Shown one piece after another: positions 22,284 to 33,463 of a stretch of DNA of 64,000 nt. The notes beneath the pieces are model-generated. The model was not told the DNA's origin, ran no database searches, and worked only from the letters and a program-made list of their open reading frames with translations. Source of the DNA: Primula veris (Eukaryota; Streptophyta; Magnoliopsida; Ericales; Primulaceae); NCBI GenBank assembly GCA_963682055.1, contig OY821751.1, positions 6,324,001-6,388,000 on the forward strand. The letters run 5' to 3'. Position 1 is the stretch's first letter; each line of letters begins with the position of its first letter. The position numbers were made by a program, and so were the translations under genes.

Positions 22284-22838
22284 GATCAATTAGATGAGGG
22301 CTGGTATTGAGAGTCGCAACCGTTCGCCAATGGGTATTCAGAAGCGACGGCACTTAAAAGAGGTGTCTGTTCAAGAAAAACGTTTGGATTCCCAAAAGAC
22401 TCTAAAAAGCGTAAGTAATTAAAAGCCACTCCTGTTCAAGAAACGCTTGGATTCTTACCAATATTTAAAGAGGGCAAGTAATAATGGAATTGAAACATGC
22501 ATCATTTCTGGGGAAAGGCATTAGGTTCAAATAAATATCTAAGATCTTTTGCACAGAGATCAAGAAAACTCTGGTGAATAAGATTTTATGCACAAGGCTC
22601 AAGAAATCCTATTGGTCCCCAGATATAAAGAGTAAGAAGGTCCAATGGATAAGGTCAAACGCTAGGCCCAAGAAAAAGCATTGATGAGGCCACAAGCGTG
22701 CGCAGTCATAAAAAATTGCATTGGGAAAGTAATTCAGATATAAACAAGAGAAAGAAGTTTTTATTGATTAATTGATACTTCGTTACAGAAGAAGCAATAA
22801 AAGGAAATACAATAAATAAATAAATAAAAACGATAAAA
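22284..22838. other. Spacer between antisense ORFs
   Basis: No coding frame is supported. A short imperfect direct repeat around 'gttcaagaaa...cgtttggattc' occurs near 22367-22392 and again near 22434-22454. The remainder presumably combines the 3' end of one antisense unit and the promoter of the next. Confidence 0.4.
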
Positions 22839-23177
22839 TCATTTCGTAGAAGGGCCCGCTTCGTCATTTGGCTTCCTTTTCGACCGAGCATACACTTCCT
22901 TAAGGGCCAGTTTGTAAGCCCTCTTGGAAGCAAGTTGCCTATCTCTGGAGGCCTCGAGCTCTTTGATCCGAGCACGAGCGCGAATACTGTCGAGCAAAGA
23001 CCTCTGGTGCTCCTTCTCCAGGGCATCCAATCGCTCGTCTAGTTCGGCGGCCCGACGAGCTTCCACCGATAGCCGGGCAACCCTCTTCTCGAGATAACGC
23101 ACCTTCTGAACTTCCTCTTCCAGACGAGCAACATATTCAGGAAGGTTGTCACCATAGTTTTCAAGAGGAGAAGCCAT
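22839..23177 (-). CDS. Antisense ORF: 112-aa coiled-coil protein (paralogue of the next unit)
   Basis: The start is ATG at 23177 (MASPLENYGDN). The rest is one continuous charged helix with clear heptads (ARLEEEVQKVRYLEKRVARL) ending in a basic tail (YARSKRKPNDEAGPSTK). The C-terminal block KRAYKLALKEVYARSK closely matches KRAYKLAFKELHARSK from the unit at 23481-23800, so the two are diverged duplicates. Minus-strand TATAAAAG lies about 50 bp before the ATG. Function unknown. This is the most intact of the small antisense units. Confidence 0.55.
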   Translation of the reverse strand: MASPLENYGDNLPEYVARLEEEVQKVRYLEKRVARLSVEARRAAELDERLDALEKEHQRSLLDSIRARARIKELEASRDRQLASKRAYKLALKEVYARSKRKPNDEAGPSTK

Positions 23178-23226
23178 TTGTTCGTTAATAAAGAATGAAT
23201 TGCATAAAGAATACAGGGACAGTCCC

Positions 23227-23234
23227 CTTTTATA
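23227..23234 (-). promoter_or_regulatory. TATA box of antisense ORF at 22839-23177
   Basis: Minus-strand TATAAAAG, part of TATAAAAGGGGAC, about 50 bp before the ATG. Confidence 0.5.
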
Positions 23235-23480
23235 AGAAGAAACAAGAAGTAGATCAAAAGTCATCTCGAAGAAATACAACCTCTTGAACTTCCCAAGAGC
23301 ATTTACGGCGAATTAACTACAGTTCCAAACCCAATTAAAGTCATCCAAAAAGATATCAAGAAGATGAACAGACAAGAACAAGGATAGGGAAATATTTTAT
23401 TAATTTCAAAAACTTCGATTACAACTGAGGAAAAGACTCCCCATTCAAAAGAAATTACAACAGAAATCGCAAAAAACTAA

Positions 23481-23800
23481 TTATTTCGAGGAAGAGCCTT
23501 CTTCATCGTCATCCGAACTCGGTTTAGACCGAGCGTGCAACTCCTTGAAGGCAAGCTTATAGGCCCTTTTTGCTGCCTTCTGCTTAGCCAGGTTAGCCTC
23601 GAGCTTCTTTATATGCTCGTAAGCCCAATCCCGATCGCCATCGTCACATGATGATCAGAATCCATGTCAGACAACCTTTTCTTGTAGTCTGAAACCTTGG
23701 CCACGAGTTTCTTATTCGCGGTACGAGATTTCTTGATTTCCATTTCTAAATATGAAATATAATTAAAGGAGCTCTCACCAGTAGAACCTGAAGAAGCCAT
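23481..23800 (-). pseudogene. Antisense coiled-coil ORF, frameshifted paralogue
   Basis: The ATG at 23800 opens MASSGSTGESSFNYIS, followed by charged helix. Near 23643 the frame breaks: the first frame soon stops, while a shifted frame carries on with WAYEHIKKLEANL and KRAYKLAFKELHARSK, then an acidic/Ser tail, to a TAA at 23481-23483. One missing base would explain this. The shifted part aligns with the C-terminus of the ORF at 22839-23177. Minus-strand TATAAAGGGG lies at 23851-23860. Confidence 0.6.
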
Positions 23801-23850
23801 TATGTCACGAGCAAATTAGTAGTAAAATGCCTAATTATGGAGGGAGCACA

Positions 23851-23860
23851 CCCCTTTATA
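23851..23860 (-). promoter_or_regulatory. TATA box of antisense ORF at 23481-23800
   Basis: Minus-strand TATAAAGGGG, about 50 bp before the ATG at 23800. It closely resembles the TATAAAAGGGG in front of the paralogue at 23177. Confidence 0.5.
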
Positions 23861-24024
23861 GGAGTTTTCCTCGAAGAAAGATATTAGGATAGGAAACATT
23901 AAATGTGCCCCCCAGGGAACCGTCATGAGTCTATTGCGTTTCTCAATGAAGCATTGGGAAAGACAAGACCGAAGTAACGTTCTCTACAAACCGAACATGA
24001 CTCCCCCGACATGGAAACCACGCC

Positions 24025-24039
24025 GAGGAAGTCAGGGAG
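24025..24039 (+). other. Possible polypurine tract
   Basis: GAGGAAGTCAGGGAG lies four bases before the 3' LTR, where the plus-strand primer should be. It is purine-rich but broken by TC, so it is tentative. Confidence 0.35.
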
Positions 24040-24043
24040 CACT

Positions 24044-24613
24044 TGATAGAACACAAAAATTAGACCCGAATATTCTATTCAGGTAATAATCAACCCACTT
24101 TATAAATGGGTATCCAACGCTTAAATGGGTCGTCTCATACTTTTTATAGGAATTGAGGTGTTACTATCAAAAGCCCAAGCCCAATCAAATGGGGACCCAT
24201 GTCTGAAAAACTCCTGGGATGAAGACATTTGTCAACATCCTAGAAGGCATAGTTGCCTATAAATAGCCAACTACCCCTCCTAGAAAAGGACCAGAAAATC
24301 TATCCAAAAAATATAGAGAGAAGTTGAGAAAAGAGAGAAACTAAACAACGCACACCACTTCGAGAAATAAACCGAGAAAAGACAAAGCCGAGAACCGAAT
24401 AAAAGGGGAGAAAGATCAAGACGAGAAATTAAATAGTCATATCGAGCACAATTGTAAAACCGAAATACTAATCCGAGCAAGTGTAATAGTCCGAACAAGG
24501 ATAATAATCCGAGCAATAATAAAGATCAGGAAGTGTCCATTATTCACGGTTGATTTACTATTATATCATTGTTGAAAAGGCTAACGCGACTGACCAAAGT
24601 TATGGCTTTATCA
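24044..24613 (+). repeat. 3' LTR of the gypsy element
   Basis: It is 570 bp, the same length as the 5' LTR, with seven substitutions and no gaps. It is followed directly by the target duplication aaaat (24614-24618). Confidence 0.97.
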
Positions 24614-24742
24614 AAAATACTCCAAAAATTTATTTTATAGGAGCGGATTATGTGGGATCATTTTTTTTTAAAAAAATTCATAACTTTTAAAAAATCAATA
24701 GCAAAGTTTGGAAAAGAAAGAAGTTGATACATTTGCTCTTAA

Positions 24743-25851
24743 GGCTCTGTTTGTTTTGTAGTAAAATATTTACGGAGGGAAAATACTTTTCGGGTAAAGT
24801 TTTACGGTGCAAACTTTTGTTTGCATTTTATTTACGGGTGTTTGGTGCGTCAAACGTTTCCCATGAAAATTCTATTGAAATTCAAAAATCTATTAGTTAT
24901 TTAAATTAGACAAATTCGATGCATAAATAAATAAACATTGTTCATACTTTAAACAAAATATTTTAAGATGAAAACATCAAAAATTAACTAAAAGTCATAA
25001 AAATTAACTAAAAGTCACAAAAATGAATAAGTTCGTGAAAGTTTAAAAACATTAGTGATTAAAATCACAATTATTTTGACGGAAAAAAAACTAAAAGTTC
25101 GTCTATTTTTCTGAAAGGAACTTCGTCAACATGTATAGGAAACTTATAATTTTTCAACATATAAACTCATAAAATTATAAGTATAGAAGATATTATTGAC
25201 TTTTTTTTAGATTTTTCAAATTTTCTTGGGTTTTTTAGATTTTTCAGAATTTTTTGTTTTATTTTTTCCATTTTTTTTGTTATTTTTTGTTATTTTTTAG
25301 ATTTTTTCCTATTTATTTATATTTTTATTGGTTAATTAGATTTTAGCTTTTTCAAATTTTCTTTGGTTTTTTAGATTTTTCGAAATTTTTTGTTTTATTT
25401 TTTTCCATTTTTTTGTTATTTTTTAGATTTTTTCCTATTTATTTATATTTTTATTGGTTAATTAGATTTTAGCTTTTTCAAATTTTCTTGGGTTTTTTAG
25501 ATTTTTCGGATTTTTTTTTTTTCCATTTTTGTTGTTTTTTAGAATTTTTCGTGTTTTTTCCTTTTTTTTATTGGTTAGTAGATAGAATTGGACTAATTAT
25601 TAAATAATTTTGAAAGAATAGACCTATAATTAATAATAGCTATAATACTAGTATTATAAAGAATATAGAGAGAGACTCCGTAAACCGTTTACAACTTTAT
25701 TTGCGGGGTAATCGTTTCACCCAATTTTACTGGATATGTGGAAAAAGTTTTCCCAAAAAAATTGTTTTACGTTAAACCAATTACCCGGAAAATTTATTTT
25801 ACCCGTAAATGTTTATTTACACCCCCATTTTATAACAAAACAAACAGACCC
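24743..25851. mobile_element. PIF/Harbinger-like non-autonomous element
   Basis: The terminal inverted repeats GGCTCTGTTTGTTTTGT and GGGTCTGTTTGTTTTGT match at 16 of 17 positions. They are flanked by TAA on both sides (24740-24742 and 25852-25854), the Harbinger target size. The interior has no transposase. At 25200-25570 a T-rich unit of about 125 bp containing 'tatttatatttttattgg' is repeated in tandem. Confidence 0.65.
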
Positions 25852-25854
25852 TAA

Positions 25855-27160
25855 TATTTAAATTATTAAAAACATAAGTAAAGTTTGGAAAAACATCCAT
25901 AACTGAAATTGATTTCCACTCGTTAAATTTAAATCTAACCGAGATAGACATAAGTAAAAATATTCAAAAAATAGCCCGACCGAACCTGAAACGTTAAAAT
26001 CCAATCCTACGGCCACAAATAAAACTTCCAACCTTTTGAAGCTAAGGTTATATATGGTATCAGATTTTTTGATAAAAAAATTGTTTTAAAAATCATTGTT
26101 TAAAAAGCTGCAATAGATCTAGTGTTTGACAATAGATATAAAAATCTAGATTTTACTAAAATCAGTGTTTTCGTTTAACTTTTTCGATTTTTGATTTTTT
26201 ATTTTTGTAATGAAAAATGACGTCAACTATCCTCATTAGAAGAATCTTTGGTCTCGTTTGAAATAAACTAATGTTATTGCTTTCAAAACAAATGACTTCC
26301 GGCGAAAGAAAGAAAAATGTCAAATTCAACCCGCTTAATTTTGGTACTTAAAAGTTATAACCAAATATAGACAACCAAAAAAATACAGAGATAAATGAAG
26401 TGTGTTATCGGCACAGAAAGAACAGATCGATTAACATATTGCTTGTAGTTACTAAGAAAACGTGACACAATTTTGAAGGAATACTAGGAGTTTTTTTTTT
26501 TTTTTTTTGAGGTTAAGTAATTTAAGAATTTCAATTGATAAACAATGGTTAAACTTACCAAAGCGAAAACATTAAAAACTAAAATTGTTTGATTTTATAA
26601 CAGTGAACAAGAACAAAAATTTAATGGTCACAAAATCTTCAACAATGCCAGAAGTTGACAAAGCACAATTTCTATTGGTGTTTTTGTCAAGAGTATTGAG
26701 TTCTTTTAACAAAAGAAATTACACTAAATCAAAGTACTACTATCCAAACACACATGTATTATTAATCTTTAAAAAATTAACCAAAAAAATACGTTAAATA
26801 AATCATTCACCGCCATCATTAAACATACGTAATTAAAAACATTTAACCCCAACTAACACCAATATCCACCTGTATACACCTCTAATCTTTCGCCACGTCC
26901 TAACTTCCTTTTTTTTTTTACTTTTCTCTTATATTCCCTACCTTATTAATAAAATACTAATAATCAATATATCCAAAACCCTAATAAAATAACCAACCTC
27001 TCCGTCTAGATAAACACTGCCGTAAATTCGTCTATTAAAATTAGGGTGTGTTATCCATTAAAAACTCAACAGTTATTAATAAATTCAAAAATAATTAATC
27101 TAAAATTAATTCAAAATACAAAGTAAAAAAATCTGATTGGTTGAAACACCCACCAAAATA
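25855..27160. other. AT-rich intergenic region
   Basis: No gene and no clear element ends are seen. The short frames are shadows of AT-rich sequence. A T20 run lies near 26491-26508. Confidence 0.5.
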
Positions 27161-28187
27161 GTAGGCCGGGTTCATATATCGGTACCGAATTTTTTGACTA
27201 CATACCGATATCATACCAAACTAGTTTGTTTTGAGAATTTTTATACCATTACCGAACCAAAAAATTCGGTATAACAAACTATTCGGTTGCTTCGGTTCGG
27301 TTTCGTTTTTATACCAAACTTTAGAATTTACAAGTGATGATTGAAAAATTGTGCGTATTGGAAAAAAAACATAGTATAAAGTTTTAAAAGTAGTATATTA
27401 AAATTATATATTTATTTATATTATTGTTACATTTTTTGTTTATTTGCATAAAATATTAAACACTACTAGACATATCTAGTAAATGCTATAAATAAAAGAA
27501 AATGTTATAAGTATTAACTAGAAAAAATAATATAATCATATTATAAAACCATCTCCAATAGTGTTGTTATCTCTATTGTTAACTAAAATAGTTAGCTAAC
27601 AATGCATTTTTTTATCTCCATTAGTTACGTTAAAGTATTTGTTATCTTTATAGATGTTAAAAAAATTATTAAAGTTAACAATGTTTTTAATGTTTGTAAC
27701 TGGTGACATGGCAAACACACAGCACAATTAACATTATTATCTCCTATAAATTCTTTCCATAAGAATAGTGACAAGTAAAATAAAAGAAAAATTGTTAATT
27801 AAAAATTATAACATTGTTAACTTGAAACTAATGTGGTTGTTAAATTTAAGATGCATATATGTCATTTAACATGTTTTTAAACGATGATGTGTCATTATTT
27901 AACATTAAAAAGTTAACAAAACTATTGTGAATGCTCTAACAATGTTAATAATTAAGTGTATATAAGTCTTTTAGTTTATTTGTCTATATAGTATATTTTA
28001 ATATTTCGATTTGAATCGGTATCATACCGAACTCACAAAACGAATAACGAAACCGAACTGACTTTCAAACATTGGTTCGGTTGTACCGTACCGTAATGTC
28101 GGTATATCAAACTTTTGGTACCGACTTGATTGGTTCGGTTCGAAAAACGGTCGGTTGGTACAAGTCGGTACAAAAAGGTCACCCCTA
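27161..28187. mobile_element. TIR element with repeated GGTTCGG/GGTACC motifs, hAT-like
   Basis: It begins GTAGG and ends CCTAC. Both flanks carry many cggta/taccg and cggttcgg words in opposite orientation, typical of a widespread plant hAT-type MITE group starting TAGGGGTG. No clear 8-bp duplication was found. A second short element appears nested near 27545-27940. Confidence 0.4.
27545..27940. mobile_element. Nested MITE
   Basis: The left end contains CATCTCCAATAGTG. The right end, reverse complemented, contains GCATTCACAATAGT. The interior is rich in gttaac/gttaa words and non-coding. Exact ends and target duplication are not resolved. Confidence 0.35.
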
Positions 28188-28485
28188 CATATAATTGTTA
28201 TCCCTTCCTCTATACACGATTACAATTTACACACATTTATATATACACACATACAAATACCCAAATCTGTTTAAAATCCATCGTATTTTGATTTTTGGTT
28301 TTTGGTTTTTGATTTTTAAAGATAAATAATCTAATAAAATTAAATACTCCATCCGTTGTTCACTATTTCTTATTTGGATGTCCCAAAATAAGTGTCCACT
28401 ATCTCAATTGATAATTAAAAAGTAACAAACTTATTATTTTACCATTTAAATAATATTAAAATAAAAAAGAGAACATAAAAAGAAA
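28188..28485. other. Short spacer with partial Stowaway-like end
   Basis: Near 28349 the sequence TACTCCATCCGTTGTTCACT resembles one terminus of a Stowaway/mariner MITE. The partner end is not seen and may have been displaced by the insertion at 28495. Confidence 0.3.
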
Positions 28486-28494
28486 TAAATATAA

Positions 28495-29497
28495 AGGGCA
28501 ATTAACAAAAACATACATTACCCCTATTATATTAACAAAAACATACTCTAATAATTTAAATTACCAAAAATATACCTATATATACTTATTATTTTTAATC
28601 TAATCTCTCTCTAACCTAACATATATCTCTCTCACCTAACATCTCTCTCTAATCACATTTATCTCTCTAACACACGATAATCGCACATCTTTCTAACATG
28701 TGCTAATCACCCATCTCTCTCTAAAAATGATTAAAAACTCACAAAATATGCATATGCTAATTATAAAACATCATATCCTAATTTTAAAACTTCATACCCT
28801 GATTTTAAAACTTTATACCCTAATTTTAAAACTTCATATCCTAATTTCAAAAACGCCATACCCTAATTTCAAAACTTCATACGCTAATTTTAAAACTTCA
28901 TATCCTAATTTTAAAACTTCATACCCTAATTTCAAAAGTTCATACCCTAATTTCAAAACTTCATACACTAATTTTAAAACTTCATACCCTACATATGAAT
29001 TTATCTCAATATTGTACATATGGATTCTTCTCTTTAAACTTAAAACCCACAATGTTTACAATAGTCTCAAAACTCAACAAATAGAAAACAATCTCACCAA
29101 TTACATATATTTTTCATATATTACGTGATATCAAATAGTGTAATATTTGTGTATTACATATGTATATATCTGTATTTATATGTATATGGATATCTATATA
29201 ATATAGATGATGTTCGGTAATTAGTGATGAGTTTTCGTGGTGGAGGAATGGAGACAGAGGGTAAGATCAGAGAGAGATAAAGAGAAAAATTGGTGAGAGA
29301 CAAGAATGAAAAGATACATAGAAGAATTGGTGAGAAAGAAGAATGGAGAAGAGAGAAAGAGTAAGATGAGAGAGATAAATAAAAGAATAAACAGCATTAA
29401 ATTTAAATTTATTTGATATGTTTTTTATAATGAAAAGTTGTAAGGGTATGTTTTTTGTAATTTAGTTTAAAAAATAGTATATTTTGTTAATTTATCC
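28495..29497. mobile_element. Mutator-like (9-bp TSD) non-autonomous element
   Basis: It is flanked by a perfect 9-bp duplication taaatataa (28486-28494 and 29498-29506). The inverted ends share AATTAACAAAA and ATAC. The interior carries a 21-bp minisatellite and no transposase. The ends resemble those of 29733-33454, so both may be mobilised by one source. Confidence 0.6.
28765..28995. repeat. 21-bp minisatellite
   Basis: About eleven degenerate copies of TTCATACCCTAATTTTAAAA plus C. Because the unit is 21 bp, one frame reads as a heptad SYPNFKT repeated. I treat that as a by-product of the repeat, not a gene. Confidence 0.85.
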
Positions 29498-30339
29498 TAA
29501 ATATAATAATGTGACATACTTACCATTCATGAGATATTCCATCACCATAAATGAATTAATTATGATTTTAATAAGACCAATATAGATAGTTTATATATAA
29601 AAATTTCAACTCTTAAAAAGTTCCAATTTTCAAGAAAGACACTTAAAAAAATGTTACCAAATAAAGTCTAAATACATAAAAAAAAAAAAAAAAACACATT
29701 ATCTCACCAAAATTAAAGGGTAAATTTTAGATGGGAAAATTACCAAAACATACAACTATTTTAAACTAAATTACCAAAAAATTATACCCCAACACTTTAT
29801 TCCCAAAACATACAACTAATTAAAATTATAAATAATAAATCATTTTTATTTTTTTTAACAGTCTATCTCTCTCTCCGTGCTCTTTCTTTTAAAAACAGAG
29901 AGATTTTTTTCTTTTTTTTTATCTTTCTTTAAAAATAGTTCAATCTTCTTCTCCGATCAGTTCACAAGTCTCTATCCGAGTTCAATCTTCTTCTCCGGTC
30001 AATTCACAGGTCTCGGTATTGTCTTCTCCAATCAGTTCATCCGTCAATTTTCGGTTATTTTGATCATTATCTTCAACAATTCACTGGGCAATATGTGTCA
30101 ATTTTCTCGTCAATAGTCATAACTTCATCCGTCAATTTTCGAGGTATTTTTTTATTTTTTAAAATTATTGTAATTAAATTTATATACTTAATAATAATTG
30201 TAATCATGGTTCATTATATACACTTTAATAATACGGTGCATAAACTAGTTGAATTACATATAAAATAATTATTGTATGAATTATCACTATTATGTATGCA
30301 TTTTTATCATTGATAGTGCTCTTTAATGCACGTATACAC

Positions 30340-32480
30340 AATACATTGTTTATACACACTCTTTAATACATGCATACAAAATACATTTTGTATTCATTGA
30401 CAATGCCCATTTGTATTTTTGTTATTATTCATACACAATATACTGTTTATACATACTTTTTAATACATGCATACACAATATACAGTTTATACATGCTTTT
30501 TAATATAGGCATACACAATACATTGTTTATCCATTTACACTTTTTGTGTGTTTTGTTTATATTGTTTTGTAGTGCAATAGGCAGCATTTTGATGATGTGC
30601 AATATAGATGTTGTCACGGTTGGTAGTTCTAAGATGTTATAATTGCAATTCAAATCGATATAAGTTTTGAAAATTTGGTGGCTAAAATTTATGATATTTG
30701 GCCGCATTTGGATAAAAGTGATGTGTTGTTGACATATTTTATTCCTCGATATGAAAAATACCGATTAACTTGTCAGTATAGTGTTTATACATGCTCTTTA
30801 ATATAGTCATACACAATACATATTGTATACATATTATTTAATACAAGTATACACAATACACAGTTTATACATGTTTTTTTAATATATGCATACACAATAC
30901 ATTATTTATACATGTTCTTTAATAGAGACATACACAATACACAGTTTATACATATTTTTTAATATGGACATACAGAATACACTATTTATACATGATTTTT
31001 AATACAGGCATATACAATACATATTTTATAAATGCTCTTTAATACAAGCATACACAATACACAGTTTATACATATTTTTTTAATACGGGCATACACAATA
31101 CATTATTTATACATGTTCTTTAATACAGACATACAGGGTACACAGTTTATACATGTATTTTAATACGGGCATACACAATACACTATTTATGCATGCTCTT
31201 TAATACAGACATACACAATACATATTTTATACATGTTTTTTAATACATGCATACACAATACATTGTTTATACACGTTCTTTAATACAGTCATACACAATA
31301 CATTATGTATCCATTGACACTGTCCATTTTTTATGTTTTTCTTATTATGCATACACAATACACTTTTTATACATGCTCTTTAATACAGGCATACACAATA
31401 CATAGTTTATACATGTTTTTTAATACGGGCATACACAATACATTATTTATACATTTTATTTAATACATGCATACACAACACATAATTTATACATGTTTTT
31501 TAATACGGGAATACGCAATACAGGCATACACAATACATTGTTATACATGTTTTTTAATACATGCATACACAATGCACTATTTATACATGCTCTTTAATAC
31601 AGTCATACATAATACATATTTTATACATGCTCTTTAATACAGGCATACACAATACACAATTTTTATACATGCTTTTTTAATACGGGCATACACAATACAT
31701 TATTTATGCATGCTTTTTAATACAGACATACACAATATACAGTTTATACATGTTTTTTAATACGGACATACACAATACACTATTTATATATGCTCTTTAA
31801 TACATGCATGCACAATACATATTTTATACATGCTATTTAATACAGGCATACACAATACACAGTTTATATATGCTTTTTAATACAGGCATACACAATACAT
31901 TATTTATGCATGCTCTTTAATACAGTCATACATAATACATTCTGTATCTATTGACACTGTCCATTTTTTTGTTTTTTTCTTATTATTCATACACAATACA
32001 CTTTTTATACATGTTCTTTAATACAGCCAAACACAATACATAATTTATACATGTTTTTTAATACGGGCATACACAATACATTATTTATACATGTTATTTA
32101 ATACATGCATACACAACACACAATTTATATATGTTTTTAATACGAAAATACGCAATACAGACATACACAATACTTTTTTTAACCATTTTTTGGGCTTTTT
32201 CGGGTTCCCGACTTTTTTGAACTTTTTTCAGTTTTTTTGTGATTTTGGATATTTCTTGGGTTTTTTTTACAATTTTTTGGGTTTTTTCGGTTACCGACTT
32301 TTTTAAAAGTTTTTTCAGCATACACAATACATAATTTATACAGGCATACATAATACATAATTTATACATATTTTTTAATACGGGCATACACAATACATTA
32401 TTTATACATGTTATTTAATACATGCATACATAACACACAATTTATACATGTTTTTTAATACGAAAATACGCAATACAGAC
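30340..32480. repeat. About 40-bp minisatellite array
   Basis: The unit resembles TTTATACATGCTCTTTAATA followed by CAGGCATACACAATACACAG. Roughly fifty degenerate copies occur, with breaks such as the 'tccatttttttgttttt' segments near 31320 and 31960. Variation concentrates at two spots, ctct/tttt and cagg/cggg/atgc. No CRISPR features are present: there is no unique spacer, and this is a plant genome. Confidence 0.85.
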
Positions 32481-33230
32481 ATACACAATACTTTTTTTAA
32501 CCATTTTTTGGGCTTTTTCGGGTTCCCGACTTTTTAAAAGGTTTTTCCAGGCTTTTTTGGATTTTTTCGGATTCTCGACTTTTTTGAACTTTTTTCATTT
32601 TTTTGTGATTTTGGATATTTTTTGGGTTTTTTTACCAATTTTTTGGGTTTTTTCGGTTACCGACTTTTTTAAAAGTTTTTTCAGCATATTTTGGGGTTTT
32701 TTTTGAATTCTCGACTTTTTAGAAATTTTTTCATTTTTTTTTTTGTAATTTTCTTGTTTTTTTTTTTGTTTTTTACCATATTTTTGGGCTATTTCGGGTT
32801 CTCGACTTTTCTGAACTTTATTTTTATATATTTTTGTGAATTTGGATTTTTCTTGGTTTTTTTTTTTGCCACTTTTTTGGAGTTTTTTTAGCTTCTCGAT
32901 TTTTGTGAACTTTTTTCATTCTTTTTGTGATTTTGAATTTTTCTTTGTTTTTTTTTTTACTTTTTTAACCTTTTTTGGGCTTTTTCGGGTTCCCGACTTT
33001 TGAAAAGGTTTTTCCATCCTTTTCTGGGTTTTTTCGGATTATCGACTTTTTTGAACTTTTTACATTTTTTTGTGAATTTGGATTTTTATTGGTTTTTTTA
33101 TTTTTTTAACATTTTTTTGGATTTTTTCGGGTTCCCGACTTTTTTAAAAGTTTTTCCAGCATTTTTTGGGTTTTTTCGGATTTTCGACTTTTTTGAACTG
33201 TTTAAATTTTTGTTGTAATTTTATTTTTTT
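32170..33230. repeat. T-rich 'TTTTTCGGGTTCCCGACTTTTT' repeats
   Basis: Many irregular copies of a T-rich unit holding the small inverted motif CGGGTTCCCG, with spacing of about 60-130 bp. Short open frames rich in Phe here arise from the repeat. Confidence 0.7.
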
Positions 33231-33463
33231 CGGTTTAGAATTCATTTTAACATTAAATAAGGTAGTATTTTGTGGGAAAAAATGATGATTTAGAAAGAGA
33301 GAGAAGAGAGATGAGAAAAAGAAATTTTTTGGTAGGTGAGGATAAATATATATATTTTTATATTTGGGTCAATTGTATATTTTGGGAATAATTTGTTTGA
33401 GTTGTATGTTTTGGTAATATTTCATAACATATTGTATGTTTTGAGAATTGACCCATTTTAGAT

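Larger units (their letters stand above)
11931..24613 (+). mobile_element. Tat-type Ty3/gypsy retrotransposon, defective, with antisense gene cargo
   Basis: The 12,683-bp element has two 570-bp LTRs, a 5-bp target duplication aaaat (11926-11930 and 24614-24618), a tRNA-Asp-like primer site, partial gag and partial integrase on the plus strand. About 8 kb of antisense open frames lie between integrase and the 3' LTR. A tRNA-Asp primer together with extra antisense frames between pol and the 3' LTR is characteristic of the Tat clade (Retand and relatives). The LTRs differ at 7 of 570 sites, which implies roughly 0.5-0.9 million years at commonly assumed plant rates. Gag C-terminus, protease, reverse transcriptase and RNase H are missing, so any mobility must have depended on helper elements. 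Confidence 0.93.
29733..33454. mobile_element. Mutator-like (9-bp TSD) element filled with minisatellites
   Basis: It is flanked by a perfect 9-bp duplication attttagat (29724-29732 and 33455-33463). The ends are inverted: left GGGAAAATTACCAAAACATA, right (reverse complemented) GGGTCAATTCTCAAAACATA. The 3.7-kb interior has no transposase. It consists of a pyrimidine-rich leader (29870-30120), a roughly 40-bp repeat array and a T-rich array. A short repeat of 'caatcttcttctccg' occurs in the leader. Confidence 0.65.

Noticed and set aside
28700..29128. 142-aa frame with repeated SYPNFKT heptads
   Set aside because: A 21-bp minisatellite keeps one frame open by arithmetic. The repeat is degenerate, starts inside a transposon and has no promoter.
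30340..32480. Regular repeats with a CRISPR-like look
   Set aside because: The units are contiguous without unique spacers, no cas genes exist, and the DNA is a plant genome.
32091..33218. Phe-rich short frames
   Set aside because: They are products of the T-rich repeat array, low complexity with no conserved residues.
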